Counted from the stretch's first letter, positions 18,648 through 26,422 are shown. The stretch is DNA of 47,002 nt from an uncultured Lachnospiraceae bacterium (GCA_947630085.1 CANRGP010000005.1:1-47002), one strand, 5' to 3'. The notes: generated by a model not told the origin, from the letters alone. Numbers and translations are program-made.

Positions 18648-19277
18648 ATGACGAAAGAGCAGACTGTCGGACAATACCTGGAGGCCCTGTCCTCAAAGGA
18701 ACCCACGCCGGGAGGAGGAGGCGCCTCCGGACTGGCCGGGGCTCTGGGAAGCGCGCTGGGACTGATGGTCGGCAACCTGACCGTCGGGAAGAAGCGGTAT
18801 GCTGACGTGGAGGAGGACGTCAGGAAGCGTATGGGAGAGCTTCTTGCGCTCCAGGCGGATTTCCTGCATCTTGCGGACCGGGACGCGGAGGTATTCGCAC
18901 CGCTTGCGGCGGCATACGGGCTTCCCACGGATACGGAGGAAGAGAGAAGGTACAAGGATGAGGTCATGGAGGAGAATCTTCTGGAGGCCAGCCTTGTTCC
19001 TTTAAAGGTCATGGAATGTACGATGATGATGCTGGAGATCCTGGAGGATCTGGAACAGAAGGGGAGCGCTATGGCGGTCAGTGATGTGGGCGTAGCCGTG
19101 CAGTTCGCCAGGACCGCGCTGTCGGGAGCGGTGATGAATGTATATATAAACACCAGATCCATGAAGGACAGAGACAAGGCCGCCGAGCTGAACGAGGAAG
19201 CGTATCATATGATGACCGCGGGCGCGGCCCGGGCGGATGAGCTGTATTCAAAAATATTGGAGCGGCTTGTGAACTGA
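18648..19277 (+). CDS. fchA: Methenyltetrahydrofolate cyclohydrolase (cyclodeaminase/cyclohydrolase family)
   Basis: 209 residues of the FTCD C-terminal/FchA family, which converts 5,10-methenyl-THF to 10-formyl-THF. The N-terminal KEPTPGGGGASGLAGALG and MVGNLTVGKKRY are diagnostic. The frame is open from 18585, but GAGAGGG before ATG 18648 sets the start. folD follows after 30 nt, and that FolD lacks cyclohydrolase residues, so FchA would supply the activity. A formiminoTHF cyclodeaminase role in histidine or purine breakdown is the alternative. Confidence 0.88.
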   Translation: MTKEQTVGQYLEALSSKEPTPGGGGASGLAGALGSALGLMVGNLTVGKKRYADVEEDVRKRMGELLALQADFLHLADRDAEVFAPLAAAYGLPTDTEEERRYKDEVMEENLLEASLVPLKVMECTMMMLEILEDLEQKGSAMAVSDVGVAVQFARTALSGAVMNVYINTRSMKDRDKAAELNEEAYHMMTAGAARADELYSKILERLVN

Positions 19278-19307
19278 GCCGTATCCCAAAACGGAGGGAG
19301 ACTGCGT

Positions 19308-20156
19308 ATGATCGAACTGAAGGGAGCCGGGGTTTCCGCAAAGATAAAAGACCAGGTGCGGGCGGCGCTTGACGGATATGAAGGACCTGTCCCGACACTG
19401 GCTGTCGTTCGTGTGGGGGAGAAGCCGGACGACCTTTCCTACGAGAGAGGAGCCATAAAGAAGATGGAGGCGTTCGGTCTTCGCGCCAGGAGCTTCACCT
19501 TTCCGCAGGACATTTCGGATGCGGATTTTAAGACAGCCTTTGCCGCGATCAACCGCGACGAGGAGATCACGGGGATCCTGCTTCTTCTGCCGCTTCCCCA
19601 GCAGATCCGCCAGAAGGAAATCGAGGCGATGATCGACCCGAAAAAGGATCTGGACGGGATTTCTCCCGCAAACCTGTTCCGGGTATTTGCAGGAGATGCC
19701 GACGGCTTCGCGCCCTGCACGGCGGAGGCCGTAGTGGAGATGCTGAAGGCTAACGGGATCTCCATTACCGGGAAACGTGTGACGATCGTGGGGCGCAGCA
19801 TGGTGGTGGGGAAACCTCTTTCCATGCTGATGCTCAGAGAAAATGCCACTGTTACCGTCTGCCATACACGGACGGCAGACCTGCCCGGAACCTGCCGGGA
19901 AGCCGAGATTCTGGTGGCGGCCGCGGGAAGGGCGGAGATGATCGACGACACCTTTGTGGGCGACGGGGCCGTGGTCATTGATGTGGGGATCAATGTAAAC
20001 GCGGAGGGAAAGCTGTGCGGCGACGTGGATTTTGAGAAGATACGGAAGAAGGCGGCTATGGCGACCCCGGTTCCGGGGGGCGTCGGAGCCGTGACAACGG
20101 CTGTGCTGGCGCGGCATCTGGTCCGCGCGGCGGGGATCCCCATTCCCGGGATCTGA
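19308..20156 (+). CDS. folD: Methylenetetrahydrofolate dehydrogenase (FolD family), probably monofunctional
   Basis: 282 residues, full length. Two-domain FolD fold: GILLLLPLPQQI and DPKKDLDGISP in the catalytic domain, and VTIVGRSMVVGKPLSMLML for NAD(P) binding. The C-terminal ATPVPGGVGAVTTAVL is intact. In E. coli FolD the cyclohydrolase step needs Lys54 of Y-x-x-x-K and Gln98 of VQLPLP. Here the equivalents read Y45-E-R-G-A49 and LLLPLP with Leu93, so both are replaced, while the Asp of KDxDG is kept. This predicts a dehydrogenase only, partnered with FchA upstream. A 22-bp hairpin follows the gene. Confidence 0.92.
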   Translation: MIELKGAGVSAKIKDQVRAALDGYEGPVPTLAVVRVGEKPDDLSYERGAIKKMEAFGLRARSFTFPQDISDADFKTAFAAINRDEEITGILLLLPLPQQIRQKEIEAMIDPKKDLDGISPANLFRVFAGDADGFAPCTAEAVVEMLKANGISITGKRVTIVGRSMVVGKPLSMLMLRENATVTVCHTRTADLPGTCREAEILVAAAGRAEMIDDTFVGDGAVVIDVGINVNAEGKLCGDVDFEKIRKKAAMATPVPGGVGAVTTAVLARHLVRAAGIPIPGI

Positions 20157-20178
20157 AGAAAATACAGGAATCTGCAGA

Positions 20179-20225
20179 CCAACAGGATCGGGCCGGCGCC
20201 GCAGGCGCCGGCCCGATCCTGTTGG
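20179..20225. terminator. Long perfect hairpin between convergent folD and thiT
   Basis: Two perfect 22-nt arms (20179-20200 and 20204-20225) with a 3-nt loop GCA. Placed between convergent stops, it probably acts in both directions, although no T-tract follows on either side. Very stable by eye. Confidence 0.75.
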
Positions 20226-20259
20226 CAAAACACGGAGCGCTTTTACAATTCGGATTTTC

Positions 20260-20826
20260 TCATTCTCTGACGGCTAATTCTTTCAGACGGCCGAGCGCGT
20301 CTTTGACCGGCGGCAGCAGGAGAAGCACGATGGTCAGGATCATCTCCGGCAGTATGTAGCTCATGTTGTAGACGGTGGATGCCCAGATTGCCGCGATATT
20401 CGCGCCGGGGCCGCCGGGAACATAGGTGGTATAGAAGATGTAGCCCGAGATCTCATGAACCAGCAGTCTGCCCAGGACGCCGACGATATAGCCCTTGAGC
20501 AGGCCGTTTTTGGCTTTCCAGAAAAAACCGGATAAACCCAGTGCGCCGAAGGCCAGCGGATAATCCAGAATGACCTGAAGCGGATGAACGAAATAGGGGC
20601 CGGTGATAAACTGCAGGATGCCGTAGGCAAAAGCGGTGACCAGGCCGACGGCCGGTCCGTACCAGTAGCCGACCAGGCAGATGAACAGCATGGAAAACAG
20701 CGTGATGGATCCGCCGTTGGGCAGGCTGGGCAGCTTGAGTACGACCGAGATCACCGTGGCAAGCGCGATGGCCGCGGCGCAGAAAACAAGTTTTCTGGTT
20801 GTGAAGAGTTTGGTTTTGTCTGACAT
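20260..20826 (-). CDS. thiT: ECF-type thiamine transporter substrate-binding subunit
   Basis: S component of an energy-coupling factor transporter that takes up thiamine with the shared EcfAA'T module (not in this window). 188 residues with about six TM segments. The L-PSLPNGGSITLFSMLFI motif in the first third and YGPAVGLVTAFAYGILQF are characteristic of ThiT, and the tryptophan-containing YWYGP lies in the thiamine-site region. It starts at ATG 20826 behind AGGAGG. A TPP riboswitch and strong promoter precede it on the same strand, which confirms the vitamin specificity. Confidence 0.93.
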   Translation of the reverse strand: MSDKTKLFTTRKLVFCAAAIALATVISVVLKLPSLPNGGSITLFSMLFICLVGYWYGPAVGLVTAFAYGILQFITGPYFVHPLQVILDYPLAFGALGLSGFFWKAKNGLLKGYIVGVLGRLLVHEISGYIFYTTYVPGGPGANIAAIWASTVYNMSYILPEMILTIVLLLLPPVKDALGRLKELAVRE

Positions 20827-20834
20827 AAAAAAGA

Positions 20835-20856
20835 CCTCCTTTTCATAAACAGGAGG
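20835..20856 (-). promoter_or_regulatory. Candidate SD-sequestering hairpin of the TPP riboswitch
   Basis: On the minus strand CCTCCT (20856-20851) can pair with the ribosome site AGGAGG (20840-20835) across a 10-nt loop. The pairing segment overlaps CCCCT, which can also pair with AGGGG at the 5' edge of the aptamer. Translational control is inferred. Confidence 0.45.
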
Positions 20857-20875
20857 GGACTACTCATTGAGAAGA

Positions 20876-20962
20876 ATAACTGCTTCCTTACGCCGGCATT
20901 ATCCGGTTCAAGTAGTGAGGGTCTGGGAAAATCCGCAATCTCAGCCATCAGGCTCCCCTAGC
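20876..20962 (-). ncRNA. TPP riboswitch (THI element)
   Basis: Reading the minus strand, GGGGAGCC, then GGCTGAGA, then ACCCT, then TTGAACCGGATAATGCCGG and CGTAAGGAAGC occur in the order and spacing of the TPP aptamer. These are the conserved pyrimidine- and pyrophosphate-sensing loops. It lies 50 nt upstream of thiT and would shut off transporter synthesis when thiamine pyrophosphate is plentiful. Confidence 0.95.
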
Positions 20963-21009
20963 AAGTCTATGTATTTTATTTTCCGGAGATTTGCCCCGGT
21001 ACAGAACGA

Positions 21010-21038
21010 AGTATAGCGCAAAGAAAGGGATCTGTCAA
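21010..21038 (-). promoter_or_regulatory. thiT promoter
   Basis: Minus-strand TTGACA (21038-21033), 17 bp, TATACT (21015-21010). Near-consensus sigma-A promoter whose start site would fall about 40 nt before the riboswitch aptamer. Confidence 0.85.
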
Positions 21039-21161
21039 CAAAAAAACGCCGGATCGCCGCCCGGACGCGCCTATGTATATTTTTTCAGGCAATGCGCAAG
21101 ATAATTTCCGAAGAATATGGAAAGAGGCCGCCGGAATCGCGGCAGAAACGGAGGGTGTTCA

Positions 21162-21590
21162 ATGTGGGGGATTCTGATCGCGCTGCTTTCGGGCGCGCTT
21201 ATGAGCATACAGGGAGTTTTTAACACGGAGGTCACGGAACAGACCGGGATCTGGGTCTCATCCGGATGGGTGCAGCTTACGGCATTTCTGGTGTGCATCA
21301 TCATGTGGATGTTCACCGGGAGAGAACCGGTAGGCGGACTTTTGAAGGTACAGCCCTGGTATATGCTGACCGGCGGGATCATCGGCGCTTTTATTACCTT
21401 TACGGTCATCAAAAGCGTGGGAAGCCTGGGCCCGGCCAGATCGGCCCTCCTGATCGTCGTGGCGCAGATCATCGTCGCCTACGCGATTGAGCTGTTCGGC
21501 CTGTTCGGAGTGGAAAAGGCGGCCTTTGAGTGGAGAAAAGCCATAGGCGCCGCGGTGGCGGTGGCCGGCATCATCATTTTCAGAAATTAG
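21162..21590 (+). CDS. YdcZ/DUF606-like DMT-superfamily transporter
   Basis: 142 residues with about five hydrophobic segments, nearly all membrane. ATG 21162 follows GGAGGG; the in-frame codon at 21117 has no ribosome site. Features such as LLSGALMSIQGVFNTEV, WVQLTAFLVCI and SVGSLGPARSALLIVVAQI resemble the short YdcZ (DUF606) proteins that pair as antiparallel dimers. Substrate unknown. It is divergent from thiT and followed by a promoter for comEA, so probably monocistronic. Confidence 0.8.
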   Translation: MWGILIALLSGALMSIQGVFNTEVTEQTGIWVSSGWVQLTAFLVCIIMWMFTGREPVGGLLKVQPWYMLTGGIIGAFITFTVIKSVGSLGPARSALLIVVAQIIVAYAIELFGLFGVEKAAFEWRKAIGAAVAVAGIIIFRN

Positions 21591-21666
21591 CCGGGTCGGA
21601 AAGGACACGGCCCCGGCCGCGCGCGGATTCCATTTGATACGGGAGGAAAATTTCTTTGAAATCCGC

Positions 21667-21695
21667 TTGTATTTGCCGGTCGATTTAGGTAGAAT
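21667..21695 (+). promoter_or_regulatory. comEA promoter
   Basis: TTGTAT (21667-21672), 17 bp, TAGAAT (21690-21695). The comEA start is 47 nt downstream. Confidence 0.6.
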
Positions 21696-21741
21696 AAGAA
21701 TGTAGACGGAAGACGGTGCTCTCCGTAAAAGGAGGAGTACC

Positions 21742-22491
21742 ATGGATAAAAAATATATAAAATGGGCGGCCGCCGCCGTATGCGTGGCCGCTGCGGGCCT
21801 TTGCTACAGCCTTTCGGGGATGCGCGGCGCAGAAAACGGGCAGGAAATGCTGTTTTCGGCGGCGTCCGGTTCGGATGAGGCGCCCCGGGCGGGCGATTTT
21901 CTTCCGGCGGACGGTTCTTTTGCGGCGTCCGGTTCGGACGAGGCGCTTTGCGCTGGAGGCTCTCTTTCGGCGGACGGTTCTTCCGCGGAGGAGGCGCCGG
22001 AGGGGACATCTTCCCGGATCTGTTACATCCATATCGCCGGCGCGGTGATGCGCCCGGGGGTTTATCAGGCGGAGGAAGGGAGCCGGCTCTATCAGATCGT
22101 CGAGATGGCCGGAGGCTTCGCTCCGGATGCGGCGCAGTCGTACCTGAACCTGGCCATGGAAGTGGACGATGGGATGAAGGTCGTCGTTCCCGCTCTTGAT
22201 GATCTGACAGGGGAAGAAGAGGCGGGAGAAGAGCCGGAAGACGGCAAAGCCTGGATCTTGTATGACACCGCGGAGGACACGGAGCCGGCGGGCTCCGGGG
22301 ACAGGATCAACATCAACACCGCGGGAAAAGAGGAGCTGATGGCCCTTTCCGGTATCGGGGAGGCCAGGGCGGAGGCGATCATCCGCTTCCGGCAGGAGCA
22401 GGGGCCGTTTGAAACCATTGAGGATATCATGAAGGTGCCGGGGATCAAGCAGGCCGCCTTTGAGAAAATAAAGGACCGCATTTCCGTATAG
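21742..22491 (+). CDS. comEA: ComEA-type DNA-binding protein with SLBB and helix-hairpin-helix domains
   Basis: Membrane-anchored DNA receptor of the natural-transformation machinery. 249 residues: N-terminal TM (about 7-24), a low-complexity linker with two 21-residue repeats (about 40-81, unit AASGSDEA...ADGS), an SLBB domain (about 92-152, IHIAGAVMRPGVYQ) and a C-terminal double HhH (about 187-249, INTAGKEELMALSGIGEARA). ATG 21742 follows AGGAGG. No comEC follows; a response regulator starts 22 nt later. A DNA-uptake role is inferred from family. Confidence 0.88.
   Translation: MDKKYIKWAAAAVCVAAAGLCYSLSGMRGAENGQEMLFSAASGSDEAPRAGDFLPADGSFAASGSDEALCAGGSLSADGSSAEEAPEGTSSRICYIHIAGAVMRPGVYQAEEGSRLYQIVEMAGGFAPDAAQSYLNLAMEVDDGMKVVVPALDDLTGEEEAGEEPEDGKAWILYDTAEDTEPAGSGDRININTAGKEELMALSGIGEARAEAIIRFRQEQGPFETIEDIMKVPGIKQAAFEKIKDRISV
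21861..21986 (+). repeat. 63-bp tandem repeat, two copies, in comEA
   Basis: Units 21861-21923 and 21924-21986 share GGCGTCCGGTTCGGA and GGCGGACGGTTCTT. They encode the flexible linker between the membrane anchor and SLBB domain, and 21 codons per unit keep the frame. Confidence 0.7.
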
Positions 22492-22513
22492 AAAAGACAA
22501 AAAGAGGTGTGAG

Positions 22514-23218
22514 ATGGCGAGAGTTCTTGTTGTGGACGATGAGAAACTGATTGTAAAAGGGATCCGCTTCAGCCTGGAACAGGAAGGGATGGAAGTGGAC
22601 TGTGCATATGACGGAGAAGAAGCGATCGAGAAAGCCAGGTCCAACGGCTATGATGTGATACTGCTGGATGTGATGCTTCCCAAGGCGGACGGCTACCAGG
22701 TGTGCCAGGCGATCCGGGAATTTTCCGAGGTTCCGGTCATCATGCTTACGGCCAAGGGCGAGGATATGGACAAGATCCTGGGCCTGGAGTACGGAGCGGA
22801 CGATTACGTGACCAAGCCGTTCAACATTCTGGAGGTAAAGGCCAGGATCAAGGCCATACTGCGGCGCAGCTCCAGGAAAGTCGGGCAGGCGGGAGAGCCG
22901 GAGAGACGGGTGGTTACGGCGGGCAGCCTGATGCTGGACAGGGACAGCCGCCGGGTGTTCGTGGGGGATAAGGAGATCAACCTTACCGCAAAGGAGTTTG
23001 ATCTTCTGGAGCTTCTGGCCTGCAACGCCAACAAGGTATACAGCCGGGAGGCCCTTCTCGGATATATCTGGGGGAACCGCGCGCTGGACTCCGGAGATGT
23101 GCGGACGGTGGACGTCCATGTGCGCAGGCTCAGAGAGAAGATCGAGCCCAGCCCCAGCGCCCCGCAGTTCGTACATACCAAATGGGGAGTCGGCTACTAC
23201 TTCCGGGCCCAGGAGTGA
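22514..23218 (+). CDS. OmpR-family response regulator, no adjacent kinase
   Basis: 234 residues. Receiver domain with the acidic pair Asp8/Asp9, phospho-acceptor Asp52 (VILLDVMLP) and Lys in DDYVTKPFN, then a winged-helix DNA-binding domain (LTAKEFDLLELL, DVRTVDVHVRRLREKIE, GVGYYF). No histidine kinase gene adjoins it; rlmH follows after 7 nt. In other Firmicutes rlmH often lies near walRK, so a WalR-like role is possible, but not shown. Confidence 0.9.
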   Translation: MARVLVVDDEKLIVKGIRFSLEQEGMEVDCAYDGEEAIEKARSNGYDVILLDVMLPKADGYQVCQAIREFSEVPVIMLTAKGEDMDKILGLEYGADDYVTKPFNILEVKARIKAILRRSSRKVGQAGEPERRVVTAGSLMLDRDSRRVFVGDKEINLTAKEFDLLELLACNANKVYSREALLGYIWGNRALDSGDVRTVDVHVRRLREKIEPSPSAPQFVHTKWGVGYYFRAQE

Positions 23219-23225
23219 GGCTGCC

Positions 23226-23705
23226 GTGAAGATCACCGTTATTGCCGTGGGGAGGATCAAAGAACGGTACCTGGAGGACGCCGTTTCGGAGTATGCCAAG
23301 CGCCTGAGCCGGTTCTGCCGTCTGGAGATCGTTCAGGTGGATGATGAGAAAACGCCGGACGGCATCGGAAAGGCCGAGACGGACAGGATTCTGGAGAAAG
23401 AGGGCGACAGGATCCTGGCGCGAATCAGGCCCGGCTCGTATGTGGTCGCCCTGGCGATCGGCGGCAGGATGATGAGTTCGGAGGAGCTGTCCGCGAAGAT
23501 CGCGGCCCTGGGAGTCGGCGGATGCAGCAGCATCACATTTTTGATCGGCGGCTCTCTGGGACTGGCGGAGAAGGTTCTCGACCGGGCGGACTTCCGTCTG
23601 AGCTTTTCTCCGATGACATTTCCCCATCAGCTGATGAGGGTGATCCTTCTGGAGCAGATCTACAGGAGCTATCAGATCATGTCGGGAGGCCCCTATCACA
23701 AATGA
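23226..23705 (+). CDS. rlmH: 23S rRNA (pseudouridine1915-N3)-methyltransferase
   Basis: SPOUT-fold SAM enzyme that methylates pseudouridine 1915 in helix 69. 159 residues, exactly the family size. It starts at GTG 23226 with GAGG 5 nt upstream; the longer open frame overlapping the regulator gene is not used. The knot motifs LIGGSLGLAEKV and the C-terminal SFSPMTFPHQLMRVILLEQ and YRSYQIMSGGPYHK are nearly invariant in RlmH. Confidence 0.96.
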   Translation: MKITVIAVGRIKERYLEDAVSEYAKRLSRFCRLEIVQVDDEKTPDGIGKAETDRILEKEGDRILARIRPGSYVVALAIGGRMMSSEELSAKIAALGVGGCSSITFLIGGSLGLAEKVLDRADFRLSFSPMTFPHQLMRVILLEQIYRSYQIMSGGPYHK

Positions 23706-23707
23706 AA

Positions 23708-23730
23708 CCCGCTCGGCGGGCGAAAATATT
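23708..23730 (+). terminator. Weak hairpin after rlmH
   Basis: CCCGC-TCG-GCGGG stem followed by an A/T-rich stretch (AAAATATTTT). A possible weak intrinsic terminator before the DUF362 gene. Confidence 0.35.
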
Positions 23731-23765
23731 TTAAGCAGGATCAAATTGATAAAGGAGGTATCCAC

Positions 23766-24635
23766 TTGAAGAGCAAAGTTTATTTTTCAAAGACGATCAC
23801 GCCGGAGAAGGTGCTGGAGCTTTACCGTCTCCTGGGAGTACGGCTCCCGGGAAGGATAGCGGCCAAGCTGCATTCGGGAGAGGTCGGAAACCAGAATTTC
23901 CTGGGGCCCGAATTCTGGAAGCCCGTTATCGACGCGCTCGGAGCTACGGTGGCCGAGTGCAATACCGCCTATGACGGTGAGCGCGATACGACGGAGAAGC
24001 ATCTGAAGACGCTGGAGAAGCACGGCTGGAGCCGCGTTTTCGACGTGGATCTTCTCGATGCCCAGGGGCCGGATATGGTGCTGGATATACCGGACGGAAA
24101 GCGGATCCATAAGAACTATGTGGGAAAGAACCTGGCAGAGTACGATTCGCTGCTTGTGCTTTCCCATTTTAAGGGGCATCCGATGGGAGGCTATGGCGGG
24201 GCGCTGAAGCAGCTGTCCATCGGGACGGCTTCCGGCTACGGAAAGGCGTGGATCCACGGGGCCGGCGATCCCGACCAGATGTGGACAGCCGATCACGACG
24301 CGTTTCTGGAATCCATGGCCGACGCCGCTTCCAGCGTGGTGCGGTATTTTGACGGAAGGCTTGCCTGCATCAATGTGATGAAGAATATGTCCGTGGACTG
24401 CGACTGCTGCGCGGTGGCGGAGGATCCCTGCATGAAGGATATCGGGATCCTGGCGTCGCTGGATCCGGTAGCCATTGACCAGGCGTGCCTTGATCTGGTA
24501 TACGCGGCAAAGGACGATCCCGGTCAGGGACATCTTCTGGAGAGGATCGAGAGCCGCAACGGCGTACACACCATAGAGGCGGCGGCCGCCCTTGGCGTGG
24601 GCAGCCGGGACTATGAACTGGTGGAAGTGGAGTAG
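23766..24635 (+). CDS. DUF362 domain-containing protein
   Basis: 289 residues, single DUF362 domain with no ferredoxin module. AAGGAGG (23753-23758) lies 7 nt before a TTG codon at 23766, and no ATG fits, so TTG initiation is well supported. Motifs include SGEVGNQNFLGPEFWKPVI, VLSHFKGHPMGGYGGALKQL and the Cys-rich NMSVDCDCCAVAEDPCM, then ILASLDPVAIDQACLDLVY. The Cys cluster may bind metal. Family function is not established. It is 11 nt upstream of the BceR-like regulator and may be read with it. Confidence 0.85.
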   Translation: MKSKVYFSKTITPEKVLELYRLLGVRLPGRIAAKLHSGEVGNQNFLGPEFWKPVIDALGATVAECNTAYDGERDTTEKHLKTLEKHGWSRVFDVDLLDAQGPDMVLDIPDGKRIHKNYVGKNLAEYDSLLVLSHFKGHPMGGYGGALKQLSIGTASGYGKAWIHGAGDPDQMWTADHDAFLESMADAASSVVRYFDGRLACINVMKNMSVDCDCCAVAEDPCMKDIGILASLDPVAIDQACLDLVYAAKDDPGQGHLLERIESRNGVHTIEAAAALGVGSRDYELVEVE

Positions 24636-24646
24636 CCGGCCCTGTT

Positions 24647-25318
24647 ATGTACAGAATACTGATTGTCGAGGATGACGGCGGCATTGCCGAGGCCATTGCC
24701 AGGCAGGCGGGCAGATGGGGGCTCGAGGCGGCCTGCGCGGCGGATTTCACGGATATAATGGCGGAATTTGCAAAATTTGATCCGCAGCTGGTCATTTTGG
24801 ACATCGCGCTCCCGTTTTATAACGGCTATTACTGGTGCGGCAGGATCCGGGAGGTATCCAGGGTCCCCATTATCTTCATTTCTTCTGCTTCGGACAACAT
24901 GAACATCGTGATGGCCATGAATATGGGCGGAGATGATTTTATCGCCAAACCCTTTGATCAGGCTGTGCTTATGGCCAAGATACAGGCGCTCCTGCGGCGG
25001 ACATACGATTTCGGCGCGGGAGTGCCGGTTTTGGAATGCGGCGGGGCCGTACTGAATACCGGCGACCAGACTCTCCATTATCAGGGACAGAGGGTGGAGC
25101 TCTCCAAGAACGAGTACAGGATCCTTCTGTCGCTCATGGAGGACAGGGGAAAGGTGGTCAGCCGGGAGAAGCTGATGGAGCGTCTGTGGCAGACGGACAG
25201 CTATGTGGATGAAAACACACTGACGGTCAATGTGAACCGGCTGCGGAAGAAGCTGGACGCCGCGGGGCTTTCGGATTTTGTCGTGACAAAATTCGGGGTA
25301 GGCTATATGGTGGGATGA
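24647..25318 (+). CDS. BceR-like response regulator
   Basis: 223 residues. Receiver with Asp9/Asp10, phospho-site Asp52 (LVILDIALPFYNGYYWC) and DDFIAKPFD, plus an OmpR-type winged helix (ELSKNEYRILLSLMED, VNVNRLRKKLD, GVGYMVG). The context of a small two-TM kinase and a FtsX-type ABC transporter is that of Bce modules, in which the regulator turns on the transporter in response to cell-wall-active peptides. A matching binding site lies before the ABC genes. Confidence 0.92.
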   Translation: MYRILIVEDDGGIAEAIARQAGRWGLEAACAADFTDIMAEFAKFDPQLVILDIALPFYNGYYWCGRIREVSRVPIIFISSASDNMNIVMAMNMGGDDFIAKPFDQAVLMAKIQALLRRTYDFGAGVPVLECGGAVLNTGDQTLHYQGQRVELSKNEYRILLSLMEDRGKVVSREKLMERLWQTDSYVDENTLTVNVNRLRKKLDAAGLSDFVVTKFGVGYMVG

Positions 25319-25327
25319 GGCGGAGCG

Positions 25328-26383
25328 ATGAAGAACGAACGGACACTGTTTTTTCGCTATTTGCGGTACCGCGCCGGCGGTATCGCTCTTTTTGGCGTAT
25401 TTGCTGTAATTTTTGCCGCCGTGTTTTTCCTGTGCAGGATCCCCCCTGCCGCGGCCCTTTATCCGGCGGTCCTCTGCGGGGCGCTTGGAATTGCCGTGAT
25501 TGTCCGGGATTATCTGCGCGTCCGGGGGAAATATCGGGAGCTTCTCCGCTTTTTCGCGGACAGTGATATGGCTGTCGGGCAGATCTGCGGACCCGATCCC
25601 TTCCCGGAGGCCGGTTCCCTGATGGAGGCCCGATATCAGGAGCTTCTGTGCAGGATCTGCCGGGACTAGGCGGAACGGAACGCGCTTTTGGAACGCCGCT
25701 ACGAGGAAATGATCGACTATTATACGGTATGGGCCCACCAGATCAAGACGCCCATCGCCGCCATCCGGCTGAATCTGCAGAGCGAGGACAGTGATTTTTC
25801 CCGCCTGGTTGCCGAGGAAATGCAGCGCATCGAACAGTATGTGGAGATGGTAATGGCGTATCTGCGTCTGGATTCGCGGAGCACGGATTATGTGTTTGCG
25901 GACTGTGCGCTGGACGGCATCATTCGTCAGGCGCTCCGCAAATTCGCGTCCCAGTTCATCCGCCGCAATCTCCGGCTGGAATACGAGCCCCTGAGCTTTT
26001 CGGTGGTGGCCGATGAAAAATGGCTGTCTTTTGTCGTGGAACAGGTGCTTTCCAATGCGCTGAAATACACCCCGAGCGGATCCGTTGCTGTCTATATGGA
26101 GACACCGGGGATCCTGTGCGTCAGGGACACGGGAATCGGGATCGCGCCGGAGGATCTCCCCAGGATCTTCGACAGAGGGTATACGGGTTACAACGGCAGG
26201 AGCGACAGGAAGGCCAGCGGGCTCGGCCTGTATCTGTGCAGGCGCATCTGCGGGAACATGGGATTTTCCATTTCCGCCGAATCGGAGCCGGGGAAGGGAA
26301 CCGTGGTCCGGATCGATCTCCGGCAGAGGAATGGACAGGAAGCGAATCCTTACGGAAATGTAAGAAGCGGGGAGGAAATGTAA
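25328..26383 (+). pseudogene. BceS-like sensor histidine kinase interrupted by in-frame TAG
   Basis: Two same-frame halves, 25328-25669 and 25688-26383, are separated only by a TAG at 25667-25669. The first has two TM segments with a short loop (intramembrane-sensing type). The second holds a complete DHp/CA: HQIKTPIAAIRL with phospho-His, N-box LSNALKYTPSG, G1 RDTGIGIAPEDLP and G2 KASGLGLYLCRR. The stop falls in the linker before the DHp helix. Full-length translation would give about 351 residues, normal for BceS. The downstream half could restart at TTG 25688 or a later ATG, giving a soluble kinase without its sensor. Nonsense mutation or sequencing error are both possible. Confidence 0.8.
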
Positions 26384-26384
26384 G
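26350..26384 (+). promoter_or_regulatory. Candidate BceR binding site upstream of the ABC genes
   Basis: TTACG-GAAA-TGTAA at 26350-26363 matches the BceR-type consensus TNACA-N4-TGTAA at all but one position. The 11-mer GGAAATGTAAG recurs at 26354-26364 and 26374-26384, 20 bp apart (two helical turns). The site lies inside the 3' end of the kinase gene. Confidence 0.6.
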
Positions 26385-26416
26385 CCGATTCGATGGCGTC
26401 GCCTCTCCGCTTTTGC

Positions 26417-26422
26417 TATGAT
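26417..26422 (+). promoter_or_regulatory. Candidate -10 box of the bceAB-like operon
   Basis: TATGAT preceded by TGC, about 40 bp after the second regulator repeat and 43 bp before the ATPase start. No good -35 box is visible, as expected for an activator-dependent promoter. Confidence 0.45.

Noticed and set aside
25667-25669. TAG read as pyrrolysine or suppressed amber
   Set aside because: TAG is used as a normal stop by several genes here (argD, rlmH-neighbouring and cluster genes end in TAG or TAA/TGA), and BceS kinases do not contain pyrrolysine. Nonsense mutation is simpler.
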